A stretch of 59,874 nucleotides of DNA from Clostridia bacterium (lineage in GTDB: Bacteria; Bacillota; Clostridia; Christensenellales; Aristaeellaceae): the NCBI GenBank assembly GCA_017532155.1, contig JAFXJP010000059.1, forward strand, positions 1 through 59,874. The letters are read 5' to 3'. Shown here one piece after another: positions 1 through 8,416 of this stretch. Positions within the stretch are counted from its first letter, which is position 1; each line of letters opens with the position of its first letter. The notes below the pieces were generated by a model. That model was not told where the DNA came from. It searched no databases and worked only from the letters and a program-made list of their open reading frames with translations. The position numbers were made by a program, and so were the translations under genes.

Positions 1-1050
1 ACAGCAATACCTGGCAGTATGACAGCGAGAACCATGCTGACGGCGGCTACACCGTGACCTACGGTGATGAAACCTACACTGTGGCTGCTGGCGAAAGCGC
101 GACGCTGTCCACTGGCGATAAGGTGACTGCGACGATTACCAAGGTTGTCAAGAATGTGGCTGATACTGCTGAAGGCAACAACGAAATCGTAACGCTGGTT
201 GTCGAAAATGAAGACCAGTATGCGAACATCGTAAAGGAAGCCGGTACGCTGGAAATCACTGCGAAGCCTGTGACCATCACTGCTGATTCTGCCAGCAAGG
301 AGTACGATGGCACTGCGATGACGAAGAATTCTTACACCAACACTGAGCTGGCGACCAATGACGTGATCGAGTCTGTGACTATTACTGGTTCTATCATCGA
401 AGTTGGTACTGCGGATAACGTACCTTCCGCTGCGAAGATCGTAGACGGCGATGAAGACGTCACTGCGAACTACGCCATCACCTACGTGAACGGCGAACTG
501 GAAATCGTCAAGTCTACCAAGGAGCTGAAGGTTGTTGCCAACAGCAATACCTGGCAGTATGACAGTGAGAATCATGCTGACGGCGGCTACACCGTGACCT
601 ACGGTGATGAAACCTACACCGTGGCTGCTGGCGAAAGCGTAACGCTGAAGAGCGGCGACAAGGTGACTGCGACGATTACCAAGGTTGTCAAGAATGTGGC
701 TGATACCGCTGAAGACAACAACGAAATCGTAACGCTGGTTGTCGAAAACGAAGATCAGTATGAAACCATCACCAAGGTTGCTGGTACGCTGACCATCACT
801 GCGAAGCCTGTGACCATCACTGCTGACAGCAATGAAAAGGTTTACGATGCGACCGCACTGACCGATGATGGCTTCACCAGCGAAGGCCTTGCTACGGGCG
901 ATGTGGCCGAATATGTCAAGGTAGTTGGTTCTCAGACGCTGGTTGGCAGCAGCAAGAATGTTGCCAGCGACGCAAAGATTGTTGACGGCGAGGAAGACGT
1001 CACTGCTAACTACACCATCACCTATGTTGACGGCACTCTGACTGTCACCG
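1..1050 (+). repeat. 540-bp tandem repeat encoding MBG-type units
   Basis: The sequence starting at base 1 (ACAGCAATACCTGGCAGTAT) recurs exactly at base 541, and the two copies stay near identical for about 240 bp, with a more divergent second half. The period of exactly 540 bp equals 180 codons, so the repeat is in frame. A further copy may lie upstream of the window. Confidence 0.9.
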
Positions 1051-4000
1051 GCGAGCTGATCGATCCTCCTGTGAAGGAAGAAGACGTCCAGAGCGGCGAA
1101 TACAAGTCTGATGAATATCAGCTGGGCGACAAGATTCCGTTCACGATCACTGTTCACAATATCACCGTTGAACCGATTGAAAACATCATCGTGATTGATG
1201 AGACCGCTGAAATCGTTACTTACGAAGGCTGCGGCTACACGGTCAGCGAGGATAAGCACACTGCGACGATCGCGCTGCTCGAAAGCGATGCGACTGTGAT
1301 TGTCAAGGCGCTGCATACCGTAACGAGCGATGACATCCTCAAGGGCGATTACGAGAACAAGGTTACTGTCAAGACGCCTGACAAGAACTTCGAGGCAAAT
1401 AAGACTGTTGATAATATCGACGAGGTTAACACTGCGCTGAAGGTTGTCAAGGCATCTAATGTGGCTGAGAACACTACGGTTGCTCTGGGTCAGGAGGTAA
1501 CCTACACCATTACTGTTACCAACGAAGGTAACGTACCGTTCTACAACGTAACTGTTGATGAAGACCTCAAGGGCCTGAAGATCACTGAGGTGACCGGCAA
1601 TTCCTATGAGTACACCATTGACAACGAGCTGCGCAGAGTCATTCTGGAACAGCTGCCTGTGGGCGAGACGGTGACCATCACCGCGACCTATGTGGCGACC
1701 TCCGATGACATTCTGGCTGGCAAGATCACGAACCATGCTACGGCTACGGCTGATCCTGTTAAGGATCCTGAGAATCCGCCGACTGACACCGATAAGGAAG
1801 AGGACTGGACGGATGACGTCGACTCTACGCTGACGGTTGTCAAGAGCACCATCGATCAGCAGGATAAGTACGAGCTGGGTGAAACCATCGAATACAAGAT
1901 CACTGTTACGAACAACGGTAACGTTCCCTTCTACAACGTGGTTGTTGAAGACCTGCTGGAAGGCGCCGTGATTACGGAAGACGCAGCGTACGTCCTCAAG
2001 GACGGCAAGGCTGTCATCGCCGATCTGCTGGTTGGCGAGACCGTGGTTGTGTACGCTGAGTACACTGTCGTTGAAAAGGATATCCTCGCGGGCGAAGTGT
2101 TGAACGAAGTGACGGCCAAGGCCGATCCTATCGACGATCCCAAGAAGCCTGAGGATAAGATTCCTGAAGACGATGACGACGAAAAGAACGAGACCGGCGA
2201 TCTGAATACGACGCTGTCTGTGATCAAGGAAACCACCAATGCGGGCACTGGCGAAAATGGCATGTATAAGCTGGGTGAAGTAATCACCTACGATATCACT
2301 GTCAAGAATGAGGGTAACGTACCGTTCCTGAATGTAATCGTCACCGATACGCTGGTGGATGCGAAGATCGTTGCGGGCGAAGGCTATGAGATCAACGAAC
2401 TGGGTCAGGCGACGATTGATGAGCTGCCTGTGGGAGAGAGCGTTGTGGTCAAGGCTGAATACACCGTGACCAGCAACGATATCCTCAAGGGTTATGTGAA
2501 CAACAACGTCACTGCTGAGGCCGATCCGATCGAAGATCCCAAGAAGCCTGGCGAAGATCCCAAGAAGCCTGGCGATGAAGATGACGAAGAGAACAAAACC
2601 GACGACGTCATCGACACGCTGACGGTTATCAAGGAAACCACGAACGCTGGCACTGGCGAGAACGGCATGTTCCTGCTGGGCGAAACCATCAAGTATGACA
2701 TCACTGTCAAGAACGATGGTAACGTGCCTTACTACAATGTGGTTGTGACCGACGAACTCGAGGATGCTGAAATCGTAGCCGGCGAAGGCTATGAAATCAA
2801 CGAAAACGGTCAGGCGGTTATCGCCGTGCTGGCTGTGGGCAAGAGCGTAGTGGTTAAGGCGCAGTACACTGTGACCAGCGACGATATCCTGGCGGGCAAG
2901 GTGATCAACGATGCGACGGCAGAAGCCGACGAGATCAATGATCCCAAGAATCCTGACGAACCCAAGAAGCCTGAAGGCGAAGATGATGCTGAAGATAAAA
3001 CCGACGACATCATCGACAAGCTGACGGTGACCAAGGAAACCACGAACGCCGGCACTGGCGAGAACGGCGCGTTCAAGCTGGGTGAAACCATCGAATACAT
3101 CATTACCGTGAAGAACGATGGTAACGTGCCTTACTACAATGTAGTAGTCACCGATGATCTGGAAGGCGCTGCGCTGGTTGAAGGCGAGGGCTATGTCCTC
3201 AACGAAAACGGCCAGGCTGAGATTGAGGTGCTGGGCGTTGGCGAAGCGGTATCTGTCAAGGCTGAGTACACTGTGAGCAGCGATGATATCCTCAATGGCA
3301 AGGTCACGAACGTTGCCACGGCCAAGGCAGACCCGATTGATGATCCGAAGAATCCTGAAGAACCCAAGAAGCCTGAAGGCGATGATGACAAGGAAGATAA
3401 GACGGACGATGTTGACGCATCCATGAGCCTGGTGAAGGAGACCACCAGCACTGCGGCGCATGAGGATGGCGACTATCGACTGGGCGAAGTCATCACCTAC
3501 GATATCACTGTTACCAACAACGGTAACGTACCTTACTACAATGTAGTTGTAACGGATGAACTGATTGATGCGACCATCCTCGCGGGCGAAGGCTATGCCA
3601 TCAACGACGAGGGCAAGGCGGTCATCGATGTTCTGGCTGTGGGCGCGAGCGTCACTGTGAAGGCCGAATACGAAGTCGTCGCGGACGACATCCTGGCCGG
3701 CACTGTGGTGAACAACGCGACGGCTGTGGGCGATCCCATCGACGATCCCAAGAATCCTGACGAACCCAAGGTTCCCACGGACGAGGACGACGAAGAGAAT
3801 CCCACGCATACGCACTACGACTACAAGGTAGAGCACTACCTGGAGACTGAGGTCATCGGCGTATTCGAAGAGACTCCCTATGAGACCGACGAATACAAGG
3901 ACGTCAAGTTCATGGATCCCGCTACCTACGAATCCAACGATTACGAGGCGATGGGCTTCCATTACGAGGCTGAGCTGGACGATGTGCCTTCTGCCACCGT

Positions 4001-4838
4001 TCCTGCCAACAACGAGCTGGTGATCAAGCTCTACTACCTGCGCAGAACTGACCTGAACTACACGATCGAATTCTGGTACGAAGAGTCTATCGGCGAAGAA
4101 GAAAAGACCTACGTGAAGAAGGCAGATCATCCCGATGTAGTGGTTGAGAACGTTCGCTACAGCACCGTGATTGACGAAGCGACGGCCGAAGTAGCAAAGG
4201 CTGCCAAGGATAACGTCATCTACGATTACGAGCTGGAGAAGATCGTAGGCACGACGATTGATGTTGAAAACAACATCGTGTCTATCTACTACGATCGTCA
4301 GACGACCTCCTACACCGTGGAATACTACTACGACGGCTACCTGTATGAGCGACTCACCGAAACCTTCGAAGGCCTGTACTGCGGCGACGTGATCAACGGC
4401 GCGGCTGAGAAGGATAGAGCGGGCTTCCTGCTTGAAAAGGTCACGCCCAATGCTCTGGGCCATACCGGCGCTTACGAAGGCGCATCCGGCGCTCATGCTC
4501 AGCTGACGCTGTGTGAAGAGGAAGATAAGAACGTTATCCGCCTCTACTACCGCCAGCTGTGGACGACGTATCGTGTGTACTACTACTACGATGGCGTACG
4601 CGACGACAGCCGCACCTACGTATCCGCTGCGCGTCCGCAGGCTACGGTCATCTCGGAATATCCCGATCAGATGCTGCCCGGCTACAAGCTGGATAAGGTG
4701 GTCGGAATCCCGATGACGCTGGTTGAAGATCAGTTCGAGAATGCGATCCACGTGTACTACGTAAGCGACGAACCGACAGAAATGGTAACTGGTTCCGGTA
4801 TCGGAATGGGCCTGAACGTCGGCGAATGCTGCGAGTAA
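1..4838 (+). CDS. Giant repeat-built surface/secreted protein, 5'-truncated by window edge
   Basis: The reading frame is open from base 3, so the start lies outside the window; 1611 residues are visible. Modules in order: two MBG-type (YDG-like) beta-sandwich units in a 180-residue repeat (to about nt 1050); seven DUF11/DUF7507-like units (nt 1050-3790), each with GNVPFYNV or GNVPYYNV and a DDIL motif, joined by acidic Pro-Lys linkers such as DDPKKPED; then four MucBP-like units (about nt 3815, 4050, 4305, 4560), each opening with a Tyr-rich strand such as YTVEYYYDG. These families form extracellular adhesin stalks. The C-terminus (ending NVGECCE) shows no LPXTG, no transmembrane helix and no charged tail, so the attachment mode is unclear. 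The N-terminal binding head, if any, is not seen. Function as an adhesin is inference; the repeat architecture is directly visible. Confidence 0.9.
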   Translation, partial: SNTWQYDSENHADGGYTVTYGDETYTVAAGESATLSTGDKVTATITKVVKNVADTAEGNNEIVTLVVENEDQYANIVKEAGTLEITAKPVTITADSASKEYDGTAMTKNSYTNTELATNDVIESVTITGSIIEVGTADNVPSAAKIVDGDEDVTANYAITYVNGELEIVKSTKELKVVANSNTWQYDSENHADGGYTVTYGDETYTVAAGESVTLKSGDKVTATITKVVKNVADTAEDNNEIVTLVVENEDQYETITKVAGTLTITAKPVTITADSNEKVYDATALTDDGFTSEGLATGDVAEYVKVVGSQTLVGSSKNVASDAKIVDGEEDVTANYTITYVDGTLTVTGELIDPPVKEEDVQSGEYKSDEYQLGDKIPFTITVHNITVEPIENIIVIDETAEIVTYEGCGYTVSEDKHTATIALLESDATVIVKALHTVTSDDILKGDYENKVTVKTPDKNFEANKTVDNIDEVNTALKVVKASNVAENTTVALGQEVTYTITVTNEGNVPFYNVTVDEDLKGLKITEVTGNSYEYTIDNELRRVILEQLPVGETVTITATYVATSDDILAGKITNHATATADPVKDPENPPTDTDKEEDWTDDVDSTLTVVKSTIDQQDKYELGETIEYKITVTNNGNVPFYNVVVEDLLEGAVITEDAAYVLKDGKAVIADLLVGETVVVYAEYTVVEKDILAGEVLNEVTAKADPIDDPKKPEDKIPEDDDDEKNETGDLNTTLSVIKETTNAGTGENGMYKLGEVITYDITVKNEGNVPFLNVIVTDTLVDAKIVAGEGYEINELGQATIDELPVGESVVVKAEYTVTSNDILKGYVNNNVTAEADPIEDPKKPGEDPKKPGDEDDEENKTDDVIDTLTVIKETTNAGTGENGMFLLGETIKYDITVKNDGNVPYYNVVVTDELEDAEIVAGEGYEINENGQAVIAVLAVGKSVVVKAQYTVTSDDILAGKVINDATAEADEINDPKNPDEPKKPEGEDDAEDKTDDIIDKLTVTKETTNAGTGENGAFKLGETIEYIITVKNDGNVPYYNVVVTDDLEGAALVEGEGYVLNENGQAEIEVLGVGEAVSVKAEYTVSSDDILNGKVTNVATAKADPIDDPKNPEEPKKPEGDDDKEDKTDDVDASMSLVKETTSTAAHEDGDYRLGEVITYDITVTNNGNVPYYNVVVTDELIDATILAGEGYAINDEGKAVIDVLAVGASVTVKAEYEVVADDILAGTVVNNATAVGDPIDDPKNPDEPKVPTDEDDEENPTHTHYDYKVEHYLETEVIGVFEETPYETDEYKDVKFMDPATYESNDYEAMGFHYEAELDDVPSATVPANNELVIKLYYLRRTDLNYTIEFWYEESIGEEEKTYVKKADHPDVVVENVRYSTVIDEATAEVAKAAKDNVIYDYELEKIVGTTIDVENNIVSIYYDRQTTSYTVEYYYDGYLYERLTETFEGLYCGDVINGAAEKDRAGFLLEKVTPNALGHTGAYEGASGAHAQLTLCEEEDKNVIRLYYRQLWTTYRVYYYYDGVRDDSRTYVSAARPQATVISEYPDQMLPGYKLDKVVGIPMTLVEDQFENAIHVYYVSDEPTEMVTGSGIGMGLNVGECCE
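1051..3790 (+). repeat. Seven DUF11/DUF7507-like coding repeats, about 400 bp period in the last four
   Basis: Units are recognised by the DDIL-type motif near the end of each (SDDILKG, SDDILAG, EKDILAG, SNDILKG, SDDILAG, SSDDILNG, ADDILAG). The phrase encoding TTNAGTGENG occurs near nt 2231, 2637 and 3039 and a degenerate copy near 3440, giving a period of about 400-406 bp. Neighbouring copies share long nearly identical DNA stretches, so they could recombine in frame. Confidence 0.85.
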
Positions 4839-4852
4839 CGCGCACATCACCT

Positions 4853-4882
4853 CCCTGCGGTGGGGGAAACCTCACCGCAGGG
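4853..4882. other. Intergenic hairpin without U-tract
   Basis: A perfect 10-bp stem (CCCTGCGGTG / CACCGCAGGG) with a 10-base loop lies between the surface protein and the solute-binding protein gene. It is followed by A-rich sequence (GCAACAAGAAAAA), not a T-run, so it is a poor intrinsic terminator. It may act in mRNA processing or stability. Confidence 0.5.
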
Positions 4883-4911
4883 GCAACAAGAAAAACAGGA
4901 GGTTGAATGTG

Positions 4912-6711
4912 ATGAAGAAAATGCTTGCCTGGCTGCTCGCTGCGGTCATGATGCTGAGCATCAGCGTGCCCGCATTTGCCGAGGAAACGAATGCTGTGGT
5001 GGTAGGCGCTACCACGCAGATGAGCGGGCACTTTTTTACGGACCTGTGGGGCAACAACACGTCGGATATGGACGTGCGCGGCCTGATTCATGGCTATGCG
5101 ACGATTGCCTGGGTAGCACAGGGCGCTTATGAAATGGATCCTGTTGCTGTGGAAGAAATCACCTTTGAGGATGATGAAAACGGCAACCGCACCTATACCA
5201 TTAAGATCCAGAAGGATCTTTGCTACAATGACGGCACGCAGATCACTGCGAAGGATTATGTCTTCTCTGTGCTGCTGCAGTCCTCTGATGAAATTGCTGA
5301 AATCGGCGCGACCAACATGAATTATGGTCATCTGCTGGGCCATGCGGCCTACGCTGCCGGTGAAAGCGATGTGCTGAAGGGCGTTCGCCTGGTGGATGAT
5401 TACACCTTCCAGCTGACGGTGGACGCCGGCAACCTGCCTTATTATTACGAGCTGGCGCTGGTAAATGTCATGCCTTATCCCGCTGCGGTGATTGCTCCCG
5501 GCTGCGAAGTGAAGGATGACGGCGAAGGCGCGTATCTGGCGGGTGAATTCACTGCTGAAGTGCTGAATAACACCATCCTGGGCGAGAATGGCTATCTGTC
5601 TCATCCCAGTGTGAGCTGCGGCGCTTACAAGCTGGTTTCCTTCAACAGTGACGCCAAGGTGGCGGAGTTTGAAGTGAATCCTTACTTCAAGGGAAATAAG
5701 GACGGCGTGAAGCCCTCTATCGCGAAGATCACCTTCAAGCAGGTCGATAACGATACGATGCTGGACGAGCTTGAGAACGGCACGGTAGACCTGATCAATA
5801 AGGTAACGAGCGGCACGGTTCTCACTGCTGCTGAGCAAGCGGGCGTCAAGATGGACGGTTATGGCCGTGCGGGTCTGGCGATGCTGGCCTTCAGCTGCGA
5901 AAACAAGCTGACGTCCTCTCCGCTGCTGCGTCAGGCAATGGCGTACCTGGTAGACAGAAACGCGCTGTGCGAAGAATTCCTCAAGGGCTATGGTCAGCCG
6001 GTATACAGCTACTATGGCCTGGGCCAGTGGATGGCGGCGGAAGGCAAAGCGGCGCTGAACAATCTGAAGAAGTTTGAATACAGCGAACAGAACGCGGCCT
6101 TCCTGCTGTATGAAGACGGCTGGACCCGCGATGCGACGTATGAGCGCTACACGCTGCGCAACGGCACGCGTGCGAAGGTATTTGAAGGCGATGAAACGGC
6201 GACCAGCCTGAAGCTGCACTTTGCGCGTCCTGCCAATAATCAGGCGGCGGACATTGTGGAAGCGCAGCTGCTTGCGGCCGGCAAGGCGGTAGGCTTTGAA
6301 CTGGAAGTAACAGAAATGAGCATGAGCGAGCTGCTGAGCTACTACTATCGCCAGCAGGACCGCAGCGAATACGATCTGTTCTTCCTGGCGACGAACTTCT
6401 CGCAGGTATTCGATCCGTATTACAACTATCATACGGATGAGGCGTATCAGGGCGTGTACAACCGCAGCGGCCTGAAGGATGAGAAGCTGATGGAGCTGGC
6501 CAAGGCGATGCGCGAAACGGCGCCTGGCGACAAGGCTGCGTACCTGGCTGCCTGGGAAGCGTTCATCACCTACTGGCAGGAAGCGATGCCTGCGGTACCG
6601 TTGTACTCCAACAACTATTACGATCTGTACACCGAGAAGCTGACCGGCTACGAAATTGCTCCCACCTGGAGCTGGAGCCAGGCGATTATCGGCGCCAAGA
6701 TCGCGGAATAA
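4912..6711 (+). CDS. Extracellular solute-binding protein, family 5 (oligopeptide/dipeptide type)
   Basis: 599 residues. AGGAGG (4897-4902) abuts a TTG at 4903 but sits 9 bases before ATG 4912, so I choose 4912. The protein opens with a signal peptide (MKKMLAWLLAAVMMLSIS, cleavage after VPAFA) and then has the long SBP_bac_5 fold: an early YTIKIQKDLCYNDGTQITAKD segment typical of the family, and SCGAYKLVSF in the middle. The family captures peptides or similar solutes for ABC importers. Odd points: there is no lipobox cysteine, although Gram-positive binding proteins are normally lipoproteins, and no permease or ATPase gene is adjacent. It could therefore be released, or serve a transporter encoded elsewhere. 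A strong terminator follows. Substrate is unknown. Confidence 0.88.
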   Translation: MKKMLAWLLAAVMMLSISVPAFAEETNAVVVGATTQMSGHFFTDLWGNNTSDMDVRGLIHGYATIAWVAQGAYEMDPVAVEEITFEDDENGNRTYTIKIQKDLCYNDGTQITAKDYVFSVLLQSSDEIAEIGATNMNYGHLLGHAAYAAGESDVLKGVRLVDDYTFQLTVDAGNLPYYYELALVNVMPYPAAVIAPGCEVKDDGEGAYLAGEFTAEVLNNTILGENGYLSHPSVSCGAYKLVSFNSDAKVAEFEVNPYFKGNKDGVKPSIAKITFKQVDNDTMLDELENGTVDLINKVTSGTVLTAAEQAGVKMDGYGRAGLAMLAFSCENKLTSSPLLRQAMAYLVDRNALCEEFLKGYGQPVYSYYGLGQWMAAEGKAALNNLKKFEYSEQNAAFLLYEDGWTRDATYERYTLRNGTRAKVFEGDETATSLKLHFARPANNQAADIVEAQLLAAGKAVGFELEVTEMSMSELLSYYYRQQDRSEYDLFFLATNFSQVFDPYYNYHTDEAYQGVYNRSGLKDEKLMELAKAMRETAPGDKAAYLAAWEAFITYWQEAMPAVPLYSNNYYDLYTEKLTGYEIAPTWSWSQAIIGAKIAE

Positions 6712-6723
6712 CGAAAACACAAA

Positions 6724-6752
6724 AAACACCGGGATGATTTCCCGGTGTTTTT
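6724..6752 (+). terminator. Rho-independent terminator of the solute-binding protein gene
   Basis: Stem AAACACCGGG / CCCGGTGTTT with loop ATGATTT, followed by TT and G; 12 bases after the stop codon. Confidence 0.9.
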
Positions 6753-6773
6753 GCGTTATATAGGAAAGAAGAA

Positions 6774-6801
6774 TTGACGAGAAAAGAAGGAACATGATAA
6801 G
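6774..6801 (+). promoter_or_regulatory. Putative sigma-A promoter for the SH3-like protein gene
   Basis: TTGACG at 6774-6779, 16-base spacer, GATAAG at 6796-6801. The -35 is strong and the -10 moderate (4 of 6). It leaves a leader of about 20 bases before ATG 6828. Confidence 0.45.
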
Positions 6802-6827
6802 ATAAAATGCAAGGGAGTGTGCAGAAG

Positions 6828-7631
6828 ATGAAAAGATTGATTTCTATTGCGTTGTTTTGGGTGCTATTGTTTACATTTGTGCCTGCGCAGGCAGCTTACG
6901 GCACGCTGTATATGGTGGTGGATTGTGTCAGCGCGCCGATGTATGCGGGGTACAGTGATCATTCTGCCATCCTGCGCTATGTAAATGCAGGGGAGATTGT
7001 CTATTGTTTTGCGGCCCTGGATGACTGCCTGTGCGTGATTTACGGTAATCATGTGGGATACATTGATGAGCAGTACCTTATGGGCGTGGATGATGCGCAA
7101 TACAATTATTTTTTGCCCAATGGCGAAGATTATGCGGCAATGGGCGGGAATCAGTATGTGGAATATCGCGGCACGCCGTATTTCAGTTTCAGGGCTGTTT
7201 CTGCTGCGGCCAATCAGAAGCTGGCCACGCGCTCGGGCCCGGGAACGGATTATACCGATACGCTGACCTACCCGCAAAGCACGGCGATTACGGCTTATTA
7301 TACGACCAAGGGCAGCGGTACCAGCTGGACGTGCATTGGATTTACCTACCGCAGTGAAAAATACCTGCTGTATACTGGCAGCAAGCGCGTGGACGCATAT
7401 GGCGCTTTGACCGGCGTGGAAAATGAGGAGGAATTCAGCGCTTATATCACGCAGGATCTGACGCCTTATTATGGCCCGGGATATGATTATGCGTATGCCA
7501 AGCACTCTGTGCCTGCAGGAAGCGCTGTAACGGGCGTTTATCAGGCGGACGGAGGATGGCTGATGTTTGATTATCAGGTGCCTGGAGGCAAAATTCAGCG
7601 CGCCTGGGCGCCTCAGGATGCATGGAAATGA
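6828..7631 (+). CDS. Secreted protein with SH3-like repeats
   Basis: 267 residues from ATG 6828, chosen over ATG 6807 because AGGGAG (6812-6817) lies 10 bases upstream of it and because the protein then starts with a clean signal peptide (MKRLISIALFWVLLFTFV, cleavage near AQA). The mature part looks like three bacterial SH3-type segments: residues about 25-85 (YIDEQYL at the end), about 120-190 (ATRSGPGTDY) and about 195-265 (TPYYGPGYDY). Such domains bind cell-wall peptides or glycans; no catalytic domain accompanies them here. Role in the envelope is inference. Base composition is slightly more AT-rich than the upstream gene. No convincing terminator separates it from asp23, but that gene has its own strong promoter. 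Confidence 0.75.
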   Translation: MKRLISIALFWVLLFTFVPAQAAYGTLYMVVDCVSAPMYAGYSDHSAILRYVNAGEIVYCFAALDDCLCVIYGNHVGYIDEQYLMGVDDAQYNYFLPNGEDYAAMGGNQYVEYRGTPYFSFRAVSAAANQKLATRSGPGTDYTDTLTYPQSTAITAYYTTKGSGTSWTCIGFTYRSEKYLLYTGSKRVDAYGALTGVENEEEFSAYITQDLTPYYGPGYDYAYAKHSVPAGSAVTGVYQADGGWLMFDYQVPGGKIQRAWAPQDAWK

Positions 7632-7661
7632 ACGAAAAAATGTCGGGTTTGCATTGGAGTG

Positions 7662-7690
7662 TTGCCAAATCCCGGCGTATCTGTTATAAT
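7662..7690 (+). promoter_or_regulatory. Strong sigma-A promoter of the asp23-amaP-nusB operon
   Basis: TTGCCA (7662-7667), 17-base spacer, perfect TATAAT (7685-7690). A GGAGGTG ribosome site at 7708-7714 precedes ATG 7722. Confidence 0.85.
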
Positions 7691-7721
7691 AAAACGAACA
7701 TCGTAAAGGAGGTGCATTGAT

Positions 7722-8321
7722 ATGCCCAGTAAGAAAGACAACCTGCCCGTAAGCGTGGATGTCGATCTGGATAACGGCGGCACCATTAAATATGCAAACG
7801 AAGTCATTGCCATCATCGCAGGCGTTGCAGCCAGCGAGGTTGAAGGCATTGCCGGTATGTGCACCAGCGGCGGTATTTCCGATATTATCGGCCGTAACCG
7901 CAATATCACCCGCGGCGTGAAGGTGGAGATCGGCAGCGAAGAAGCCAGCGTTGATCTGTACATTATCGTCGAGTATGGCTCGCCCATTCAGAAGGTTGCT
8001 GCCGAAGTGCAGGAGAATGTGCGCAAGGCCATCGAAACGATGACGGGTCTGCGTGTGGTTTGCGTGGACGTTCACGTGCAGGGCGTCAGTTTTGAAAAGG
8101 AAAAGAAGGACGCGCAGAGCGTGTTGGAATCCGCGCATCTTGGCATGGACACTGAGAAGCTGACCGAAAAGACGGAAGAAGCGCCTGCTGAGCCGGTAGC
8201 CGAGGAAGCGCCCGCCGTGGAAGAAACGGTGGAAGAGGAACCTGCTGCGGAAGCGGATGCGGAAGCCGTAGAAGAAGCTGCCGAGGAAACTGCTGAAGAA
8301 GCGGAAAAAGACGCTGAATAA
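7722..8321 (+). CDS. Asp23/Gls24 family envelope stress response protein
   Basis: 199 residues, cytoplasmic. The Asp23 domain occupies residues about 15-130, with the typical opening (YANEVIAIIAGVAASEVEGI), GRNRNITRGVKVEI and the C-terminal strand pair ending VDVHVQGVSF. Asp23 of Staphylococcus is held at the membrane by AmaP and supports cell-envelope homeostasis; the amaP homologue is the next gene. Residues 135-199 form a low-complexity Glu/Ala/Val tail that is not part of the family core and resembles the tail of AmaP. It is the first gene of an operon running through nusB and probably further, with the best promoter in this region. Confidence 0.92.
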   Translation: MPSKKDNLPVSVDVDLDNGGTIKYANEVIAIIAGVAASEVEGIAGMCTSGGISDIIGRNRNITRGVKVEIGSEEASVDLYIIVEYGSPIQKVAAEVQENVRKAIETMTGLRVVCVDVHVQGVSFEKEKKDAQSVLESAHLGMDTEKLTEKTEEAPAEPVAEEAPAVEETVEEEPAAEADAEAVEEAAEETAEEAEKDAE

Positions 8322-8322
8322 G

Positions 8323-8399
8323 GCATAGAATATGCCTGAATAAGCGGCGCGCAGGTCGCGTGCCGCTTGTTTAACGTTCATCAGCTAAGCGGATGAACG
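8323..8399 (+). other. Three hairpins between asp23 and amaP (possible attenuator)
   Basis: Small stem GGCATA/TATGCC (8323-8337); an 11-bp stem built on AAGCGGC/GCCGCTT (8342-8368) followed by GTTTAA; and CGTTCAT/ATGAACG (8375-8399) just before the amaP ribosome site. The T-run after the large stem is short, so at best it is a partial terminator that would lower downstream expression relative to asp23. Confidence 0.45.
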
Positions 8400-8416
8400 C
8401 GAAAGGAGCCTGAAAA

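Noticed and set aside
1-3790. Repeats considered as CRISPR
   Set aside because: Units are long, in frame and translate into known beta domains; there are no short repeats with unique spacers.
4903-4911. TTG start at 4903 for the solute-binding protein
   Set aside because: It touches the AGGAGG site with no spacer; ATG 4912 has correct spacing and begins the signal peptide.
4648-6795. Long open frame on the minus strand (about 715 codons) opposite the solute-binding protein gene
   Set aside because: No ribosome site or family match; the protein is Arg/His-rich, as expected from reading a codon-biased gene backwards. The plus-strand gene has signal peptide, domain and terminator.
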